Source of the DNA: Paenibacillus ginsengarvi
GTDB taxonomy: Bacteria > Bacillota > Bacilli > Paenibacillales > NBRC-103111
Direction of reading: 5' to 3'
Assembly (NCBI RefSeq): GCF_003626695.1
Contig: NZ_RBAH01000019.1
Span: forward strand, 1-64,000
DNA: 64,000 nucleotides
The notes beneath the pieces were generated by a model that was given only the letters and a program-made list of their open reading frames with translations, did not search any database and was not told where the DNA came from. Below, piece by piece: positions 32,422 to 42,585 of this stretch. Both the position numbers and the translations under genes were made by a program. Every line of letters begins with the position of its first letter. The stretch's first letter is position 1.

Positions 32422-34803
32422 CTATTCCGCCTTGGGAAATACGCTTTCCCGATACGTCCCGGGCGTGACGCCCTCCAGTTTTTTGAAAATACGGATGAAC
32501 GCATTGACATCGTGGAAGCCGACGCGGCCGGCCACATCGGATACGCTTTTGTTGCCGCTGCCGATGAAACGCTTCGCCTGGGAGATGCGCTCGCGGTTGA
32601 TGCGGTCGAGCAGCCCCTCGCCCATCTGCTCCTTATACAGCTTCGATATATAAGCCGGCTTCAAGTCGAAATGCTCGCCGATCACCGTAATGTTCAGATT
32701 CGGGTCCTCGTACCTCTCGGCGATGAACGCCGATACCCGCGCCGCCAAATCCTGTAGGGCAAGCTTGCGGGATTCCTCCATATGCTGCTTCCGCTTCGCC
32801 CCTGTATAGTCGCATACGTCTTGCAGCAGCTCGGTCAGCTGCGCCCGCATGTCGGCGACCGTTTCGCAAGACGCCAGCTTCTCGATCCGCTTCCCCCGCT
32901 GGAACAGCTGCAGAGCGGCTCCTCCTCCCACCTCGCTGACGCCCTTCATCAGCGTGCCGACGAGATCGAATACGAGACATCTGGCGACTGGGGCCGGCAG
33001 CGTGTTCGATTCGAAGTTGCGCGCGATCAGGTCGAGCAGCAGCGGCTCGGCCCCCGCCTCGTCGCCGGCTTTGACGAAATTGATCAGCTGCTGTTCCGCT
33101 TGCAACGGATAATAATAGCCTTCGTCCGGCTCAGTCGCAGCGGTGTTGTGAATGTCTTCGTAGGACAAAATATCGCTGTCGCCCATGACGAGCTTGTATT
33201 CCATCGCGTCCAGCGCCTCGTTGTAGGCTTGCGGGAGGCTCTGGAGCGTCCGGTGGACCGAACTGAACGACACCGACAGGCGAATATGGAATTTCGCATT
33301 CAGGAATGTACGAATTTCACGAGCGATCCAGTACAGCTCCCGCTGCCGCTCTTCGGGATTCGGCTCGGCGAAATTGATCAGACACGCCAGCGCCCCGCCC
33401 ACCTCGGCGACATAGCCGCGATGGCGTACGGAAACCAGTTCTTCGGTTATATTCGTCACGATAAAATGGAGCAGCTTCAACTTGTCGGCATATTCGCCCG
33501 GAACGCCGTCCGGAAACGGCTCGCTTTCGTCGGCGCACAGCAGCATCACGGCAAAATCGTCGGTCTCGAAGCGCATATCGAAAGCCGCGAGCGACTCGCT
33601 GACCGGGACGTGCGAATCGGTTCGGCCTCGCAGCAGCTTGGCGATAAAATGGGCGCGGACGATCGAATGCTGCTGCTTGACGCTTCTTCTCAGCCGGTCC
33701 ATTTCGTCCAGCGTGCTGACGAGCGCCTCCTGGATGAAGCGAAATTCGTTGTAGCCGCGGCCGCTTCCCTTCGACTCCGCAGGCCGGACGTCCAGCGACT
33801 GCACAATGGAGCGGAGAGGATTGTAATGGCGGCGGGCAAAAAAGTAAGTTAGAATACCTCCGCCGAGCAAGCTGACGGCAATGCTCAAATAAGTGAAAGC
33901 GCGCACTCGCTGCGCCTTCTCCCAGAAGATGCCACTCGGTATGAGCGTAACGTATTTCAGCTTCGTCTCGGCCGATTCGATGGCGGACACCTCATAACGC
34001 CTGTCTCCGTCCTGCCAAAAAGCGGCTTGCTCGCCCGACGCGCGGGATATGGGCAGCCCGTTAAGCATCGATTCGCCCAAACTCGAAACGAGCAGCTCGC
34101 CCCTTTCGTTATAAATCGCAATATGCCCCTTGTTGAACAGCTCCATGCTACCGAACGCGCCGAGAATGCGGGATTGGTCGATCATGATCACATTCGTGCC
34201 GACCGGCTGGCCGTTATCGCCGGGATGGGCGGCCACGTAAGCGACTGTTTTCTTCGGCACCCCGTCCTCGGTAACCCGGACGGACGGAATAAAACCCGGC
34301 GACGAACCGCTCTCGACGAGCGATTTCCAGCTCTCGAAGGGAAGCGCTTTATTATCATGCAGCAGCTTATAGCCGAATGCGGAATCCCGGTACAGATTCG
34401 GCAGCAGCAGCAGCTTTTGATTGGCCAAATAAATGTAGAACAGGTCGATTTGCGGGAAGGAGGTTTTGTATACGTTCAAATCCTGCGTTATTTGGTAAAG
34501 GTCGTAGATCAGATCCTGGGGATAATTTAAGTATTTGTTGGAGTACAGCAGCTGTCTGACTTTGAGGTTCCAGCCCAGCTCGAAGCTGAGCCGCTTCATG
34601 TCGGCAAATTCGCCGTCCATCACGCTGCGGAACTGCTCCAGCATGGAGCCGTTCGCTTCATGGATTTCGTTCTCGAGCATGCTGCTCGATTGGACGTAAA
34701 CGATAATGCTGATGAGGATGGGGAACAAGAGGACAACGGCATACGAAAGGAGCCACGTAACCAGGACACTTTTCGAATTGATGCGGAACTTCGCCTTCGG
34801 CAT
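32422..34803 (-). CDS. AraC family membrane sensor-regulator
   Basis: The 793-residue protein combines an N-terminal membrane helix (about 12-36), an external sensor region (about 40-300), a second membrane helix (about 305-325, followed by FFARRHYNPLR), a cytoplasmic linker, and a C-terminal AraC/XylS DNA-binding domain (about 690-790) with two helix-turn-helices (ITVIGEHFDLKPAYISKLYK and SVSDVAGRVGFHDVNAFIRI). Such one-protein sensors take the place of YesMN two-component systems and control the adjacent sugar transporter. It lies 196 bp upstream of the SBP gene on the same strand. Confidence 0.9.
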   Translation of the reverse strand: MPKAKFRINSKSVLVTWLLSYAVVLLFPILISIIVYVQSSSMLENEIHEANGSMLEQFRSVMDGEFADMKRLSFELGWNLKVRQLLYSNKYLNYPQDLIYDLYQITQDLNVYKTSFPQIDLFYIYLANQKLLLLPNLYRDSAFGYKLLHDNKALPFESWKSLVESGSSPGFIPSVRVTEDGVPKKTVAYVAAHPGDNGQPVGTNVIMIDQSRILGAFGSMELFNKGHIAIYNERGELLVSSLGESMLNGLPISRASGEQAAFWQDGDRRYEVSAIESAETKLKYVTLIPSGIFWEKAQRVRAFTYLSIAVSLLGGGILTYFFARRHYNPLRSIVQSLDVRPAESKGSGRGYNEFRFIQEALVSTLDEMDRLRRSVKQQHSIVRAHFIAKLLRGRTDSHVPVSESLAAFDMRFETDDFAVMLLCADESEPFPDGVPGEYADKLKLLHFIVTNITEELVSVRHRGYVAEVGGALACLINFAEPNPEERQRELYWIAREIRTFLNAKFHIRLSVSFSSVHRTLQSLPQAYNEALDAMEYKLVMGDSDILSYEDIHNTAATEPDEGYYYPLQAEQQLINFVKAGDEAGAEPLLLDLIARNFESNTLPAPVARCLVFDLVGTLMKGVSEVGGGAALQLFQRGKRIEKLASCETVADMRAQLTELLQDVCDYTGAKRKQHMEESRKLALQDLAARVSAFIAERYEDPNLNITVIGEHFDLKPAYISKLYKEQMGEGLLDRINRERISQAKRFIGSGNKSVSDVAGRVGFHDVNAFIRIFKKLEGVTPGTYRESVFPKAE

Positions 34804-34910
34804 ACTATCCCCTCCGCCAAATCGGTATGCGTTTGTATCCTTATATTAACGCGTAATGAAAACGCGTACAACCGCAACTTCCCGAACCCGTCTAAGGCGC
34901 GCACAACGCG

Positions 34911-34958
34911 AAAAAGGGACCGCCCCCCGGGTGCTAGCAGTCCCACGGTTGACGGTCC
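34911..34958 (-). terminator. terminator after the second SBP gene
   Basis: On the minus strand GGACCG (34958-34953) pairs with CGGTCC (34922-34917), with more G/C pairing inside, and CTTTTT (34916-34911) follows. It closes the operon of permeases plus SBP (34995-38547). Confidence 0.7.
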
Positions 34959-34994
34959 TATCTGTCGCCGGCTTCAAGCGGCGTCAAGAAACGA

Positions 34995-36500
34995 TTATTT
35001 TTTCGAGGAAGCGTACCATTCGTTGGCGGCTTTGATCATTTCGTCTCCGCCGTCCGCTTTCCAAGCGGCAAGGAACTTGTCGTAGTTGCTGATCGGCTCT
35101 GCGCCGGTCAAATATTTGATGAACGTGTCTTCCATCAGCTTGTTCAGCTTGATCGCGTTTTTGGCGACGGCATCGATCGGAGGCGCGAAAGCGAGCGGAT
35201 CGACGATGGTGCTGCCTTTGGCGTTCTCTTGAATTTTGTTGTACGCGTCGGTCAAGATAGGATCTTTACGAACGCGAGCTTGCCAGTAGATCGGATAGTT
35301 TTTCTCGTCAACGCCGGTCAGGAAGCCGCTGCCGTTGTTCAGATCGTCATTGAACTTAGGCAGGATCGGTACATAGTTGCCGTTTTCCACTTTGTGATGG
35401 ACGCCTTCTTGGCCGATCGTGGCGCCTTTGTGGATTTCTTTGTCCAGCTTCAGATCCAGATACTTAATAATTTCTTCTTTATTTTCGGCCCATTTCGGAA
35501 TGGCTGCATAATAGCTGATGCCGGCTGTGCCTACAGCGGCGGTTTTGCCGTTGTTGTCTTTGATGAGCGGCAAAATGCTGATTTTGCCGTTCGGGAAGTT
35601 TTTCAGCAAGGCCGAGCTGATCGATGGCGCATTGTAATACCCGTTTGCCATCATGGCCGCTTTGCCGCTCGTGAAGTTCTCGATGACCTTGTTGCCTTGG
35701 TTGATGGACCATTCGGCATCGATGAGCTTCTCGTCATACAGCTTCTTCATGAACGTCAAGTAGTCTTTCATGGCCGGACTTTCGACCATATGCGTAATTT
35801 TTCCGTTCGTTTCCGTCCAGCTCGTCGTCAGGCCGAACGTCGTAGCGATTTGTTCGACCATCGGGCTTTTGCCACCGGTAAGCGGGATAACGTTCTTTTT
35901 CTCTTTAATCGTTTTCAGAACGTTGTAGAACTCGTCGCGAGTCGTCGGGTTTTTCAGACCGAGCTCATCCATCCAGTCTTGGCGGACGAACAGACCGAGG
36001 TTCACGACTACGCCGGAGCCGGTTTGCGGAATTCCGTACGTTTTGCCGTTCAGCTTCGCGCCGTTCCACGACTTTTCGCTGATGACGCTTTTCAGGTTCG
36101 TGCCGTATTGCTTCACCAGATCGTCGATCGGCTCAAGCGCGCCGGCGGCAGCCAGTTTGGCATACTGGGAAGCGCCCAAAATCATGAACGAGTACGGCTC
36201 TTTGTTCGCCATGAGCAGGTTCAGCTTCTCGTCGGCGTTTTCAACCGGCAGCATGTCGTACGTTACTTTGTAGCCGGTCTTCTCGTTCAAAAATTTGGCC
36301 GTAAATTCCGCGTTCGGGTCGAAACGGCCGTACTGCATGAGTGCTTTGAGTTCCGGTTTCGGCTTGTTCGCGTCAACCTGCTTGCCTGTATCCGCCGGAG
36401 CCTGGCTTCCCGATTTTTTCGTATCGCCGCCGTTGCCGCAAGCAGCTACCGCGAGTGCCAGCGTAGCGACCGATACGGCCGACAATGTTTTCTTTAACAT
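34995..36500 (-). CDS. extracellular solute-binding lipoprotein, carbohydrate ABC transporter
   Basis: A 501-residue lipoprotein: signal peptide MLKKTLSAVSVATLALAVAA followed by the lipid-modified cysteine in AACGNGG (cysteine 21). The body has MQYGRFDPNAEFTAKFLNEK and TRDEFYNVLKTIKEKK, like the LplA/YtcQ family. It is the last gene of the operon permease (37588-38547), permease (36630-37562), SBP, the reverse of the order in the neighbouring set. ATG 36500 follows AAAGGGAGG. Ligand unknown. Confidence 0.93.
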   Translation of the reverse strand: MLKKTLSAVSVATLALAVAACGNGGDTKKSGSQAPADTGKQVDANKPKPELKALMQYGRFDPNAEFTAKFLNEKTGYKVTYDMLPVENADEKLNLLMANKEPYSFMILGASQYAKLAAAGALEPIDDLVKQYGTNLKSVISEKSWNGAKLNGKTYGIPQTGSGVVVNLGLFVRQDWMDELGLKNPTTRDEFYNVLKTIKEKKNVIPLTGGKSPMVEQIATTFGLTTSWTETNGKITHMVESPAMKDYLTFMKKLYDEKLIDAEWSINQGNKVIENFTSGKAAMMANGYYNAPSISSALLKNFPNGKISILPLIKDNNGKTAAVGTAGISYYAAIPKWAENKEEIIKYLDLKLDKEIHKGATIGQEGVHHKVENGNYVPILPKFNDDLNNGSGFLTGVDEKNYPIYWQARVRKDPILTDAYNKIQENAKGSTIVDPLAFAPPIDAVAKNAIKLNKLMEDTFIKYLTGAEPISNYDKFLAAWKADGGDEMIKAANEWYASSKK

Positions 36501-36629
36501 AGTTGAACCTCCCTTTGAACTGTGCAGATCGTTGAAGCGTGTGGATTGTTCCTCATAATCGGTGTTTGCGAAGCGCGTACCATTCGTTTTTCCGCACCAC
36601 CACCTTTCAGACCGGGCAAGTCTCTCGGA

Positions 36630-37562
36630 TCAGCCCTTCACGGAGCCGACGAGAACGCCCTTCACGAAATATTTTTGCAAGAACGGATATACGACCAAAA
36701 TCGGCAGTGTAGCCAGAATGATCGAAGCCGCCTGAATCGCCTGTGGGGACGTATTCATCGCCGCATCGATATTGATGTCCTGCCCTGTTCGCAAGAAGGC
36801 GTCGCTGGACGAGACGAACAGTTCTTTCAAATACAGCTGCAGTGGCTTCAGATGCGCCGAGTTGATATAGATGAGCGAAGCAAAGTAATCGTTCCAGAAC
36901 TGCACCGCGAAGAACAAGGCGATCGTCGCCAGCACCGGCATCGAGAGCGGCAGCATGATCCGCCACAAAATCGTCAGGTTGCCCGCGCCGTCGAGCTTGG
37001 CCGATTCCTCGAGCGAATCCGGCAAGCTTTCGAAATAGTTTTTAATAATGAGCATGTTGTACACGCTCACCATCGCCGGCAAGAACAGCACCGGCAGCTT
37101 GTCGATCAGGTGAAGCTGCTGCATGAGCAGGTAGGTCGGAATGAGCCCCCCGCTGAACAGCATCGTGAAAATGTACATCAGAATAAAAAACTTGCGTCCG
37201 CGCAGGCGCGGCTTCGATAGCGGGTAGGCGGCCAAAGTCGTCATGGTCAGCGCCAGCAGCGTGCCGACAACGGTAACCGTAAGCGATACTTTAAACGCGT
37301 TAAGAAACATCGAATTTTGTACGACGTATTTATACGTCCCGATCTGAAAATCGACCGGCCACAGCGACACGATGCCGGAGACTACCGCCGCCTCGCTGCT
37401 GAACGATTTGGCGATCAGGTTGATGAACGGAAATATGGTTGTCAGTCCTAGCAGGACGAAAAAGAAGTGATTGAATACAACAAATACTTTTTCCCCTATG
37501 GACGTTTTAATGCGGCGAGACTTTACTTTTCCAGCGCCGTGGGCGGTACTTTCAGCACTCAT
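36630..37562 (-). CDS. carbohydrate ABC transporter permease (LplC/YtcP type)
   Basis: A 310-residue membrane permease with six predicted segments, the EAA loop SLEESAKLDGAGNLTILWRI and the terminal YPFLQKYFVKGVLVGSVKG signature. ATG 37562 follows AAGGGGG and lies 25 bp after the partner permease. It closely resembles the other LplC-type permease at 28370, so the two transporter sets look like old duplicates with different ligands. Confidence 0.93.
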   Translation of the reverse strand: MSAESTAHGAGKVKSRRIKTSIGEKVFVVFNHFFFVLLGLTTIFPFINLIAKSFSSEAAVVSGIVSLWPVDFQIGTYKYVVQNSMFLNAFKVSLTVTVVGTLLALTMTTLAAYPLSKPRLRGRKFFILMYIFTMLFSGGLIPTYLLMQQLHLIDKLPVLFLPAMVSVYNMLIIKNYFESLPDSLEESAKLDGAGNLTILWRIMLPLSMPVLATIALFFAVQFWNDYFASLIYINSAHLKPLQLYLKELFVSSSDAFLRTGQDINIDAAMNTSPQAIQAASIILATLPILVVYPFLQKYFVKGVLVGSVKG

Positions 37563-37587
37563 GGCAGATCCCCCTTCCTTGTTGCCA

Positions 37588-38547
37588 TTACCAGATCCCC
37601 TGCTTGAGGAATTTGCGGCTTAAGTAATTGCCAGACATGATCAGGATAAACCCTACGACCGAATCGAACAGGCCGACGGCCGTCGAGAAGCTGTAGTCCT
37701 GATTGCCGAGACCGATCCGGTACACATACGTGCCGATAACGTCGGAGACGTTGTAAACGCCCGGGTTGTACATGACGAGAATTTGCTCCGTACCGGCTTC
37801 GAGAACATGACCGAGACGCAAAATAAACATGAGCAGGATGATCGGAATCAGTCCCGGAAGCGTAACATGCACCGTTTGCTTCCACTTGCCTGCGCCGTCG
37901 ATTCGAGCCGCTTCGTACAGCTGCGGATCGATGCTCGTGAGCGCCGCCAAGTAAACGATCGTGCTCCAGCCGGTTTCTTTCCAGCCGGCGGTAAAGATGA
38001 GCACCGAGCGGAAAATTTCGCTATCGAGGAAAAAGCGGATCGGCTCGCCTCCGAGGGAGACGATGATTTTGTTCACCAAACCGCCGTTCGTGGACAGCAG
38101 GTCGATAAACAGGCCGCTGACGATAACCCACGACAGGAAGTGAGGCAAGTAAATGACGGTTTGGACGCCGCGCTTGAACAGCATATGTTTCAGCTCGTTC
38201 AGCATGATGGCGATAATGATCGGGAGCGGAAACAAAAAGACAATTTTGTACAAGGAAATAATGAGGGTATTCTGGAACACATGCAAAAAGCTATCGTTCG
38301 AAAACAGCTTCTCGAAATGCGTCCATCCGACCCACGTACTTGCGGCCCGGTCGAAAATGTTGAAGTCTTGGAAGGCGATCACAATGCCGTACATCGGCGT
38401 GTACTTGAATAGCAATATGAATGCGATACCGGGAAGAAGCGCCAAATATAAATCCCAGTCTTTGCGTATATCCGACCATAACGTTTGCATATACGTTTTC
38501 GGAGCTTTCGGTGCGGGACCGGTGCCTTCGGTCGTTGCCGGCTTCAT
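37588..38547 (-). CDS. carbohydrate ABC transporter permease (LplB/YteP type)
   Basis: A 319-residue membrane protein with FKYTPMYGIVIAFQDFNIFD near the N-terminus, EAA loop YEAARIDGAGKWKQTVHVTL, and a NYLSRKFLKQGIW end. The start is ATG 38547, nine bases from AAGGGGG; an ATG at 38610 in the same frame has no ribosome binding site. First gene of the permease-permease-SBP operon. No ATPase gene accompanies it. Confidence 0.92.
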   Translation of the reverse strand: MKPATTEGTGPAPKAPKTYMQTLWSDIRKDWDLYLALLPGIAFILLFKYTPMYGIVIAFQDFNIFDRAASTWVGWTHFEKLFSNDSFLHVFQNTLIISLYKIVFLFPLPIIIAIMLNELKHMLFKRGVQTVIYLPHFLSWVIVSGLFIDLLSTNGGLVNKIIVSLGGEPIRFFLDSEIFRSVLIFTAGWKETGWSTIVYLAALTSIDPQLYEAARIDGAGKWKQTVHVTLPGLIPIILLMFILRLGHVLEAGTEQILVMYNPGVYNVSDVIGTYVYRIGLGNQDYSFSTAVGLFDSVVGFILIMSGNYLSRKFLKQGIW

Positions 38548-38819
38548 CTGTTTGTCCCCCTTCTGATCGATCGGAGCTGCCTGCTTAGGGGAGCCTCTTC
38601 CGTCGTTCATTATGTCTTGTTATAAGCATAGCAAATGGCGTCCCCGTCTGTACCGGACTACTTTTACGTGTTTTGGTACTTTCGTGACAACGTTGCTGCG
38701 TCTGCTCTTACGGGGGCGCAAGCAGCTCCGACAGGCGGAGGAACGCCGAAGAAACCCGGCCGCCTGCTCCGGGCTTTACATTCCAAAAACATCCCAATAA
38801 TACCGGGTTAACCGAGGTG

Positions 38820-38828
38820 TGATACAAT
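38820..38828 (+). promoter_or_regulatory. extended -10 promoter for the 38863 gene
   Basis: TGATACAAT (38820-38828) is an extended -10 element without a clear -35, placed 34 bases before the small gene at 38863. It explains why the ATG at 38827, inside this element, is not the start. Confidence 0.45.
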
Positions 38829-38862
38829 GGAGATAAGACTAAAACGGGGAGGCGCATGTACC

Positions 38863-39027
38863 ATGATCGTGTTCGATGTCGTCTATAACGGAGCGGTGCA
38901 GGAAACGCTGAGGCCTTCCAATCAAAATCGCACGGAAATGTACTGGTTTCTGGTCGATCGCATTCCCGTTTTGCAGCAAAAATACGGCTCCCTGTTTACC
39001 GTGTACCGAAGAACGATTCAGGAATAA
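38863..39027 (+). CDS. small hypothetical protein (54 aa)
   Basis: ATG 38863 follows GGGGAGG and opens a 54-codon frame, MIVFDVVYNGAVQETLRPSN and on to FTVYRRTIQE. It has mixed strand/helix character, no signal peptide and no membrane segment. It lies alone on the plus strand between a sugar transporter operon and the response-regulator gene. Family not recognised. The good ribosome binding site and the upstream extended -10 support it as a real gene. Confidence 0.65.
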   Translation: MIVFDVVYNGAVQETLRPSNQNRTEMYWFLVDRIPVLQQKYGSLFTVYRRTIQE

Positions 39028-39028
39028 C

Positions 39029-39049
39029 CGCTCCCCTGCACTGGGAGCG
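39029..39049. terminator. hairpin between converging genes, weak terminator
   Basis: CGCTCCC (39029-39035) pairs with GGGAGCG (39043-39049). No T-run follows on either strand, so termination here is doubtful. Confidence 0.3.
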
Positions 39050-39082
39050 TAATCCCATTTCGAACCGCCGGGCGGGACGGTC

Positions 39083-40678
39083 CTACGGCCTGACCTCGCC
39101 CGGCGTAACGCCCCAATATTTGCGGAATACGCGCGTAAAGTAGCTGCCGTCGTGATAACCGACCATCGCCGCCGCCTCGCTGATCTTCGCGCCGTCGAGC
39201 AGCGCCGTCTTGGCGCGCTCCATCTTGCGTTCGATGACGTACGCGGAGAACGACTTGCCCGTCTCCTGCTTGAACAGACGGCTCAGGTACGAGGAATTGA
39301 CGAACAGCCGGTCGGCTACCTGATGCAGCGAAATATCTTGATCCATCTCCTCTTCCACGATGCCGAGCAGCTGCTTCACGATCTGGTGGCTGACGGACAT
39401 GCGCTGCTTCTGCACATACCCGGCGGCCCTGCGCACGACTCGCAGCAGCAGCGCGTGAACCTGCTCCTTGTGGCCAAGCGATTGCGGGCTCAGGAAATGC
39501 ACGAAGTCGTCCCCGGCCAGCTCCTTGAACGGCCAGCCTTGCTGCTGCATGATCCGGATCAGCAGCGCGCTGAAATACAGAACGTTCTCCTGCACGTCAT
39601 CCACCGATACGGCATCCGTAATCCCGCTGAAAGACCACAGCGCCTCCAGCGCCTCCGTCGCCTTGTTCTCGTCGCCGGTCTGCAAGGCGATCTCAAGCGA
39701 CTTCTCCATATTCGGATCGGTCGGCAGCATCGGCCGGTTGCCGGGCTCTTCCCGGAACGGAATGGCGATGTTGCCTCCGTAGACAATCCGGTTCTGGAGC
39801 GCGCGCACGGCTTGCCTGTACAGCTCCGGTACCTCATCGCGGCTTCCCGTCGTCCGGCAAATGCCGCCGCTCGCCGTTAGCTTCAAACATTCCTTCACGG
39901 TCGACAGCAGCCGGGCTACATCCGTATTGATCTGCAGCATGACCGCGTCCGCTTCCTTGTCCGAAGGCACTTTGTATATAAGCGCAGTCGGTCCGCCGGG
40001 GTCGGAGCATACCCAGAAGTCCGGCAGCACCTCCTTGGCGATGCCGCCGAGCGCGAATTGCAGCAAGGGCATATCCTGCTGCTGAAACCGCGTCTCTTCC
40101 TCCGGCACCGGATCGATGTCGATGGCGACGACCGCATAACGGGCCTCCCGTTCCAGCTCCAGCTGCACGTCCTGGCTGCGGCGGGTTACCTCCCATTCGA
40201 CGAACTTCCCGTTCAGCCAGTTGACGAAAAAGTTATTTTGCAAATGCGGCAAATTGTGCTTCCATTTCTCTTGAAGCGCGTCCTGGCTGTGCTTCTGCTC
40301 CAGCTCGCGGCGCAGCTGCCCGGCCGCGTCCAGCACCGCCTGTAATATTTCCTCGTCTCCGGCCGGCTTGAGCAAATATTTGGATACGCCGAACTCCAGC
40401 GCTTTTTGCGCATACGTAAAATTATCGTGACCGCTTAAAATAATCGTTTTCGTCATCATTCCCTGCTCACGCACCTTGCGCGCGACGGCAAGCCCGTCCA
40501 CGCCCGGAATCTGCACGTCGAGCAGCAGCAGATCGGGCTTTTTCCGTTCGATCAGCTCGAGCGCGTCGAGTCCGTTATGAGCCATGCCCACGATCTCGAT
40601 GCCATGCTGCTCCCACGGAAGGTTGTTGACCAGACTGTTGCACAAGCGGATTTCATCTTCCACTATGAGCAGATTCAT
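39083..40678 (-). CDS. YesN-type response regulator (REC-AraC)
   Basis: The 531-residue protein has an N-terminal receiver (1-120) with acidic pocket VEDE, phosphorylation site LLLDVQIPGVDGL (aspartate 55 region), ILSGHDNFTYA and the LLKPAG lysine. A middle region of about 290 residues follows, then a C-terminal AraC domain (about 425-531: QDISLHQVADRLFVNSSYLSRLFKQ, ISEAAAMVGYHDGSYFTRVF). The ATG at 40678 overlaps the stop of the sensor kinase gene (ATGA), so the two are coupled. It should activate the linked SBP gene or a nearby transporter. Confidence 0.94.
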   Translation of the reverse strand: MNLLIVEDEIRLCNSLVNNLPWEQHGIEIVGMAHNGLDALELIERKKPDLLLLDVQIPGVDGLAVARKVREQGMMTKTIILSGHDNFTYAQKALEFGVSKYLLKPAGDEEILQAVLDAAGQLRRELEQKHSQDALQEKWKHNLPHLQNNFFVNWLNGKFVEWEVTRRSQDVQLELEREARYAVVAIDIDPVPEEETRFQQQDMPLLQFALGGIAKEVLPDFWVCSDPGGPTALIYKVPSDKEADAVMLQINTDVARLLSTVKECLKLTASGGICRTTGSRDEVPELYRQAVRALQNRIVYGGNIAIPFREEPGNRPMLPTDPNMEKSLEIALQTGDENKATEALEALWSFSGITDAVSVDDVQENVLYFSALLIRIMQQQGWPFKELAGDDFVHFLSPQSLGHKEQVHALLLRVVRRAAGYVQKQRMSVSHQIVKQLLGIVEEEMDQDISLHQVADRLFVNSSYLSRLFKQETGKSFSAYVIERKMERAKTALLDGAKISEAAAMVGYHDGSYFTRVFRKYWGVTPGEVRP

Positions 40679-42534
40679 GTTGTTCCCCCCGCCTCTTCCT
40701 GTTGATCGGTATCCGCCCTCTCCGGCGAAAGCTGAAACGTTTCCTTGCACCTGTCGAGCGGCAGCGATACCGAAACGTTCGTTCCTTCGCCTTCGACGCT
40801 GTCCACCTCCATACGCGACCTCTTGCCGTAGACGAGACGAATGCGCGATGCTACATTTCTCAGGCCGTACAAATCTTTGGGAGCCTCCCATGGCGGGAGC
40901 GACAGCATCGGCTTGTCCGGAGCGAATACTTGCGCCAGCTCGTCCTGTACATAACGCATCCGTTCCGCCGACATGCCGACGCCGTTGTCCGACACGGTCA
41001 TATGCAGATACGCGTCGTCCAGACGAATCTGCACGCGCAGCTCCCCGCCGCGGTCCCGCTGCTCCAGGCCATGCAGGATGGCGTTTTCGACGAGCGGCTG
41101 AAGCAGCAGTTTCATGATCGGAATCGCTTTGCTCTCTTCTTGAATGTCATAGGCGATGGCGAATTTGTCCAGAAACCGGAGCTGCTGAACCCGCACGTAG
41201 TAGTGCAGGTGCGAGACCGTTTCCTCGACCGTAAACGTGTCGCTGCCTTTGCTCAGGCTAAGCCGGAAAAAGCGCGACAAGTTCAGCACCATTTCGCTGA
41301 TTTCGTCCGCCTCGTAGTTTTTGGCCGCCCAGTATATCGAATCGAGCGTATTGTACAAAAAATGCGGATTGATCTGCGTCTGCAAAAACTTCAGCTCGGT
41401 AAGCGCCACCCGAAGCTGCTGCTCGTAGCCGTTCTCGATCAGCTGCTTCTGGTTCTGGATCATCTGATTGAACGACTGGGTCAAATAGCCGAACTCGTCC
41501 TCGCGATCCGTCTCCAGCTTGACGTTGAAATTGCCGCGTCCGGCCCGCTTCATCCCTTGCAGCAGCTTCTGCATCGGCGAAGCGATGCCGCTGTACACCG
41601 CCCATGAAATCCAGAGCGCCAGCAGCACGCTGATGGCGATGATGACATACGTATACAGCTCCATCTGCTTGGACTTCGCGTACACTTCGCTCTCCGGCTG
41701 CATGAGCAGCAGCGACCATTTGTACACCTTCGAATTGACTTCGACGGTGAACATGCTGTCGTCGGCCCGTTTGGCGGCGAGCTGCTTCTCGTCGATATTG
41801 TCCGAGCCGGTGATGATCTTGCGGTTGTTCGTCATCAAATAAATTTGCGCGTTCTCCGACGGCAGCAGCGAATGAATCAGGTTCAGCAGCTTCGCCTTGC
41901 TCAGCGTAACGGTAAGCAGATTCGGCTGGCGGTTCGGGTTGTTCAGATCCATCGCGCGGACGATCGAGATCCCGTCGGTACCGATCAGATTGCCAAAGGT
42001 CAAACCGTCGGGCGTGGGCTCGGAGGACATCGTATAAACGATACCGCTTCCGCTGAAACGGGACATCTGCTCCAGCCATGCCAGCTGTGCCGGATTCGTG
42101 ATCCTCTTGCTCCCGCTCGCCGTCGAGATCATTACGCCCGAGATCGAATGGTAGACCGCTATTTGCGAGATCATCTGATTGATCGAGGTCACGCTCGACA
42201 GCTGTTTCTGCAGCTCCAAATAATTGATTACCGCTTGCGGCGGCAAGCCGGGTCCCGAATTTTCCAGCAGCCGGAGCATATTGCTGTCCGTCGCGATGCT
42301 GGTCGATATTTCTTCAACGTTCTGCAGCGTCAAATCGATATAATCCATCGACGAGGACAACGCCGCCTTCGTCCGCTCCGTCGTTTGCTCGACGAGCAAA
42401 TCCCGCGAGCGGAACGCCAGAAACAAACTGACTGCAACGAGCGGCAGCAAAATAAATAAAAAATAAACGGTCAACCGAAGCTGGATATTTTGACGGTACA
42501 TCCGGTTGATCCAGCGAAACAGCGCAATCGTCAA
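40675..42534 (-). CDS. YesM-type sensor histidine kinase
   Basis: The 619-residue kinase has membrane helices at about 17-40 and 295-318 flanking an external sensor domain, a HAMP-like linker (GMKRAGRGNFNVKLETDREDEFGYL), the His_kinase domain LKFLQTQINPHFLYNTLDSIYWA with the phospho-accepting histidine in NPHFLYN, and a C-terminal ATPase (VENAILHGLEQRDRGG, SDNGVGM, LYGLRNVASRIRL). The TTG at 42534 is the only open start near the GGGGG site, but spacing is short. It forms an operon with the SBP before it and the regulator after it. Confidence 0.94.
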   Translation of the reverse strand: MTIALFRWINRMYRQNIQLRLTVYFLFILLPLVAVSLFLAFRSRDLLVEQTTERTKAALSSSMDYIDLTLQNVEEISTSIATDSNMLRLLENSGPGLPPQAVINYLELQKQLSSVTSINQMISQIAVYHSISGVMISTASGSKRITNPAQLAWLEQMSRFSGSGIVYTMSSEPTPDGLTFGNLIGTDGISIVRAMDLNNPNRQPNLLTVTLSKAKLLNLIHSLLPSENAQIYLMTNNRKIITGSDNIDEKQLAAKRADDSMFTVEVNSKVYKWSLLLMQPESEVYAKSKQMELYTYVIIAISVLLALWISWAVYSGIASPMQKLLQGMKRAGRGNFNVKLETDREDEFGYLTQSFNQMIQNQKQLIENGYEQQLRVALTELKFLQTQINPHFLYNTLDSIYWAAKNYEADEISEMVLNLSRFFRLSLSKGSDTFTVEETVSHLHYYVRVQQLRFLDKFAIAYDIQEESKAIPIMKLLLQPLVENAILHGLEQRDRGGELRVQIRLDDAYLHMTVSDNGVGMSAERMRYVQDELAQVFAPDKPMLSLPPWEAPKDLYGLRNVASRIRLVYGKRSRMEVDSVEGEGTNVSVSLPLDRCKETFQLSPERADTDQQEEAGGTT

Positions 42535-42585
42535 AACCCCCGTTTCGGTTCAGAATTCGGTTCAGATGGGAGAAGCGGCCCCCTC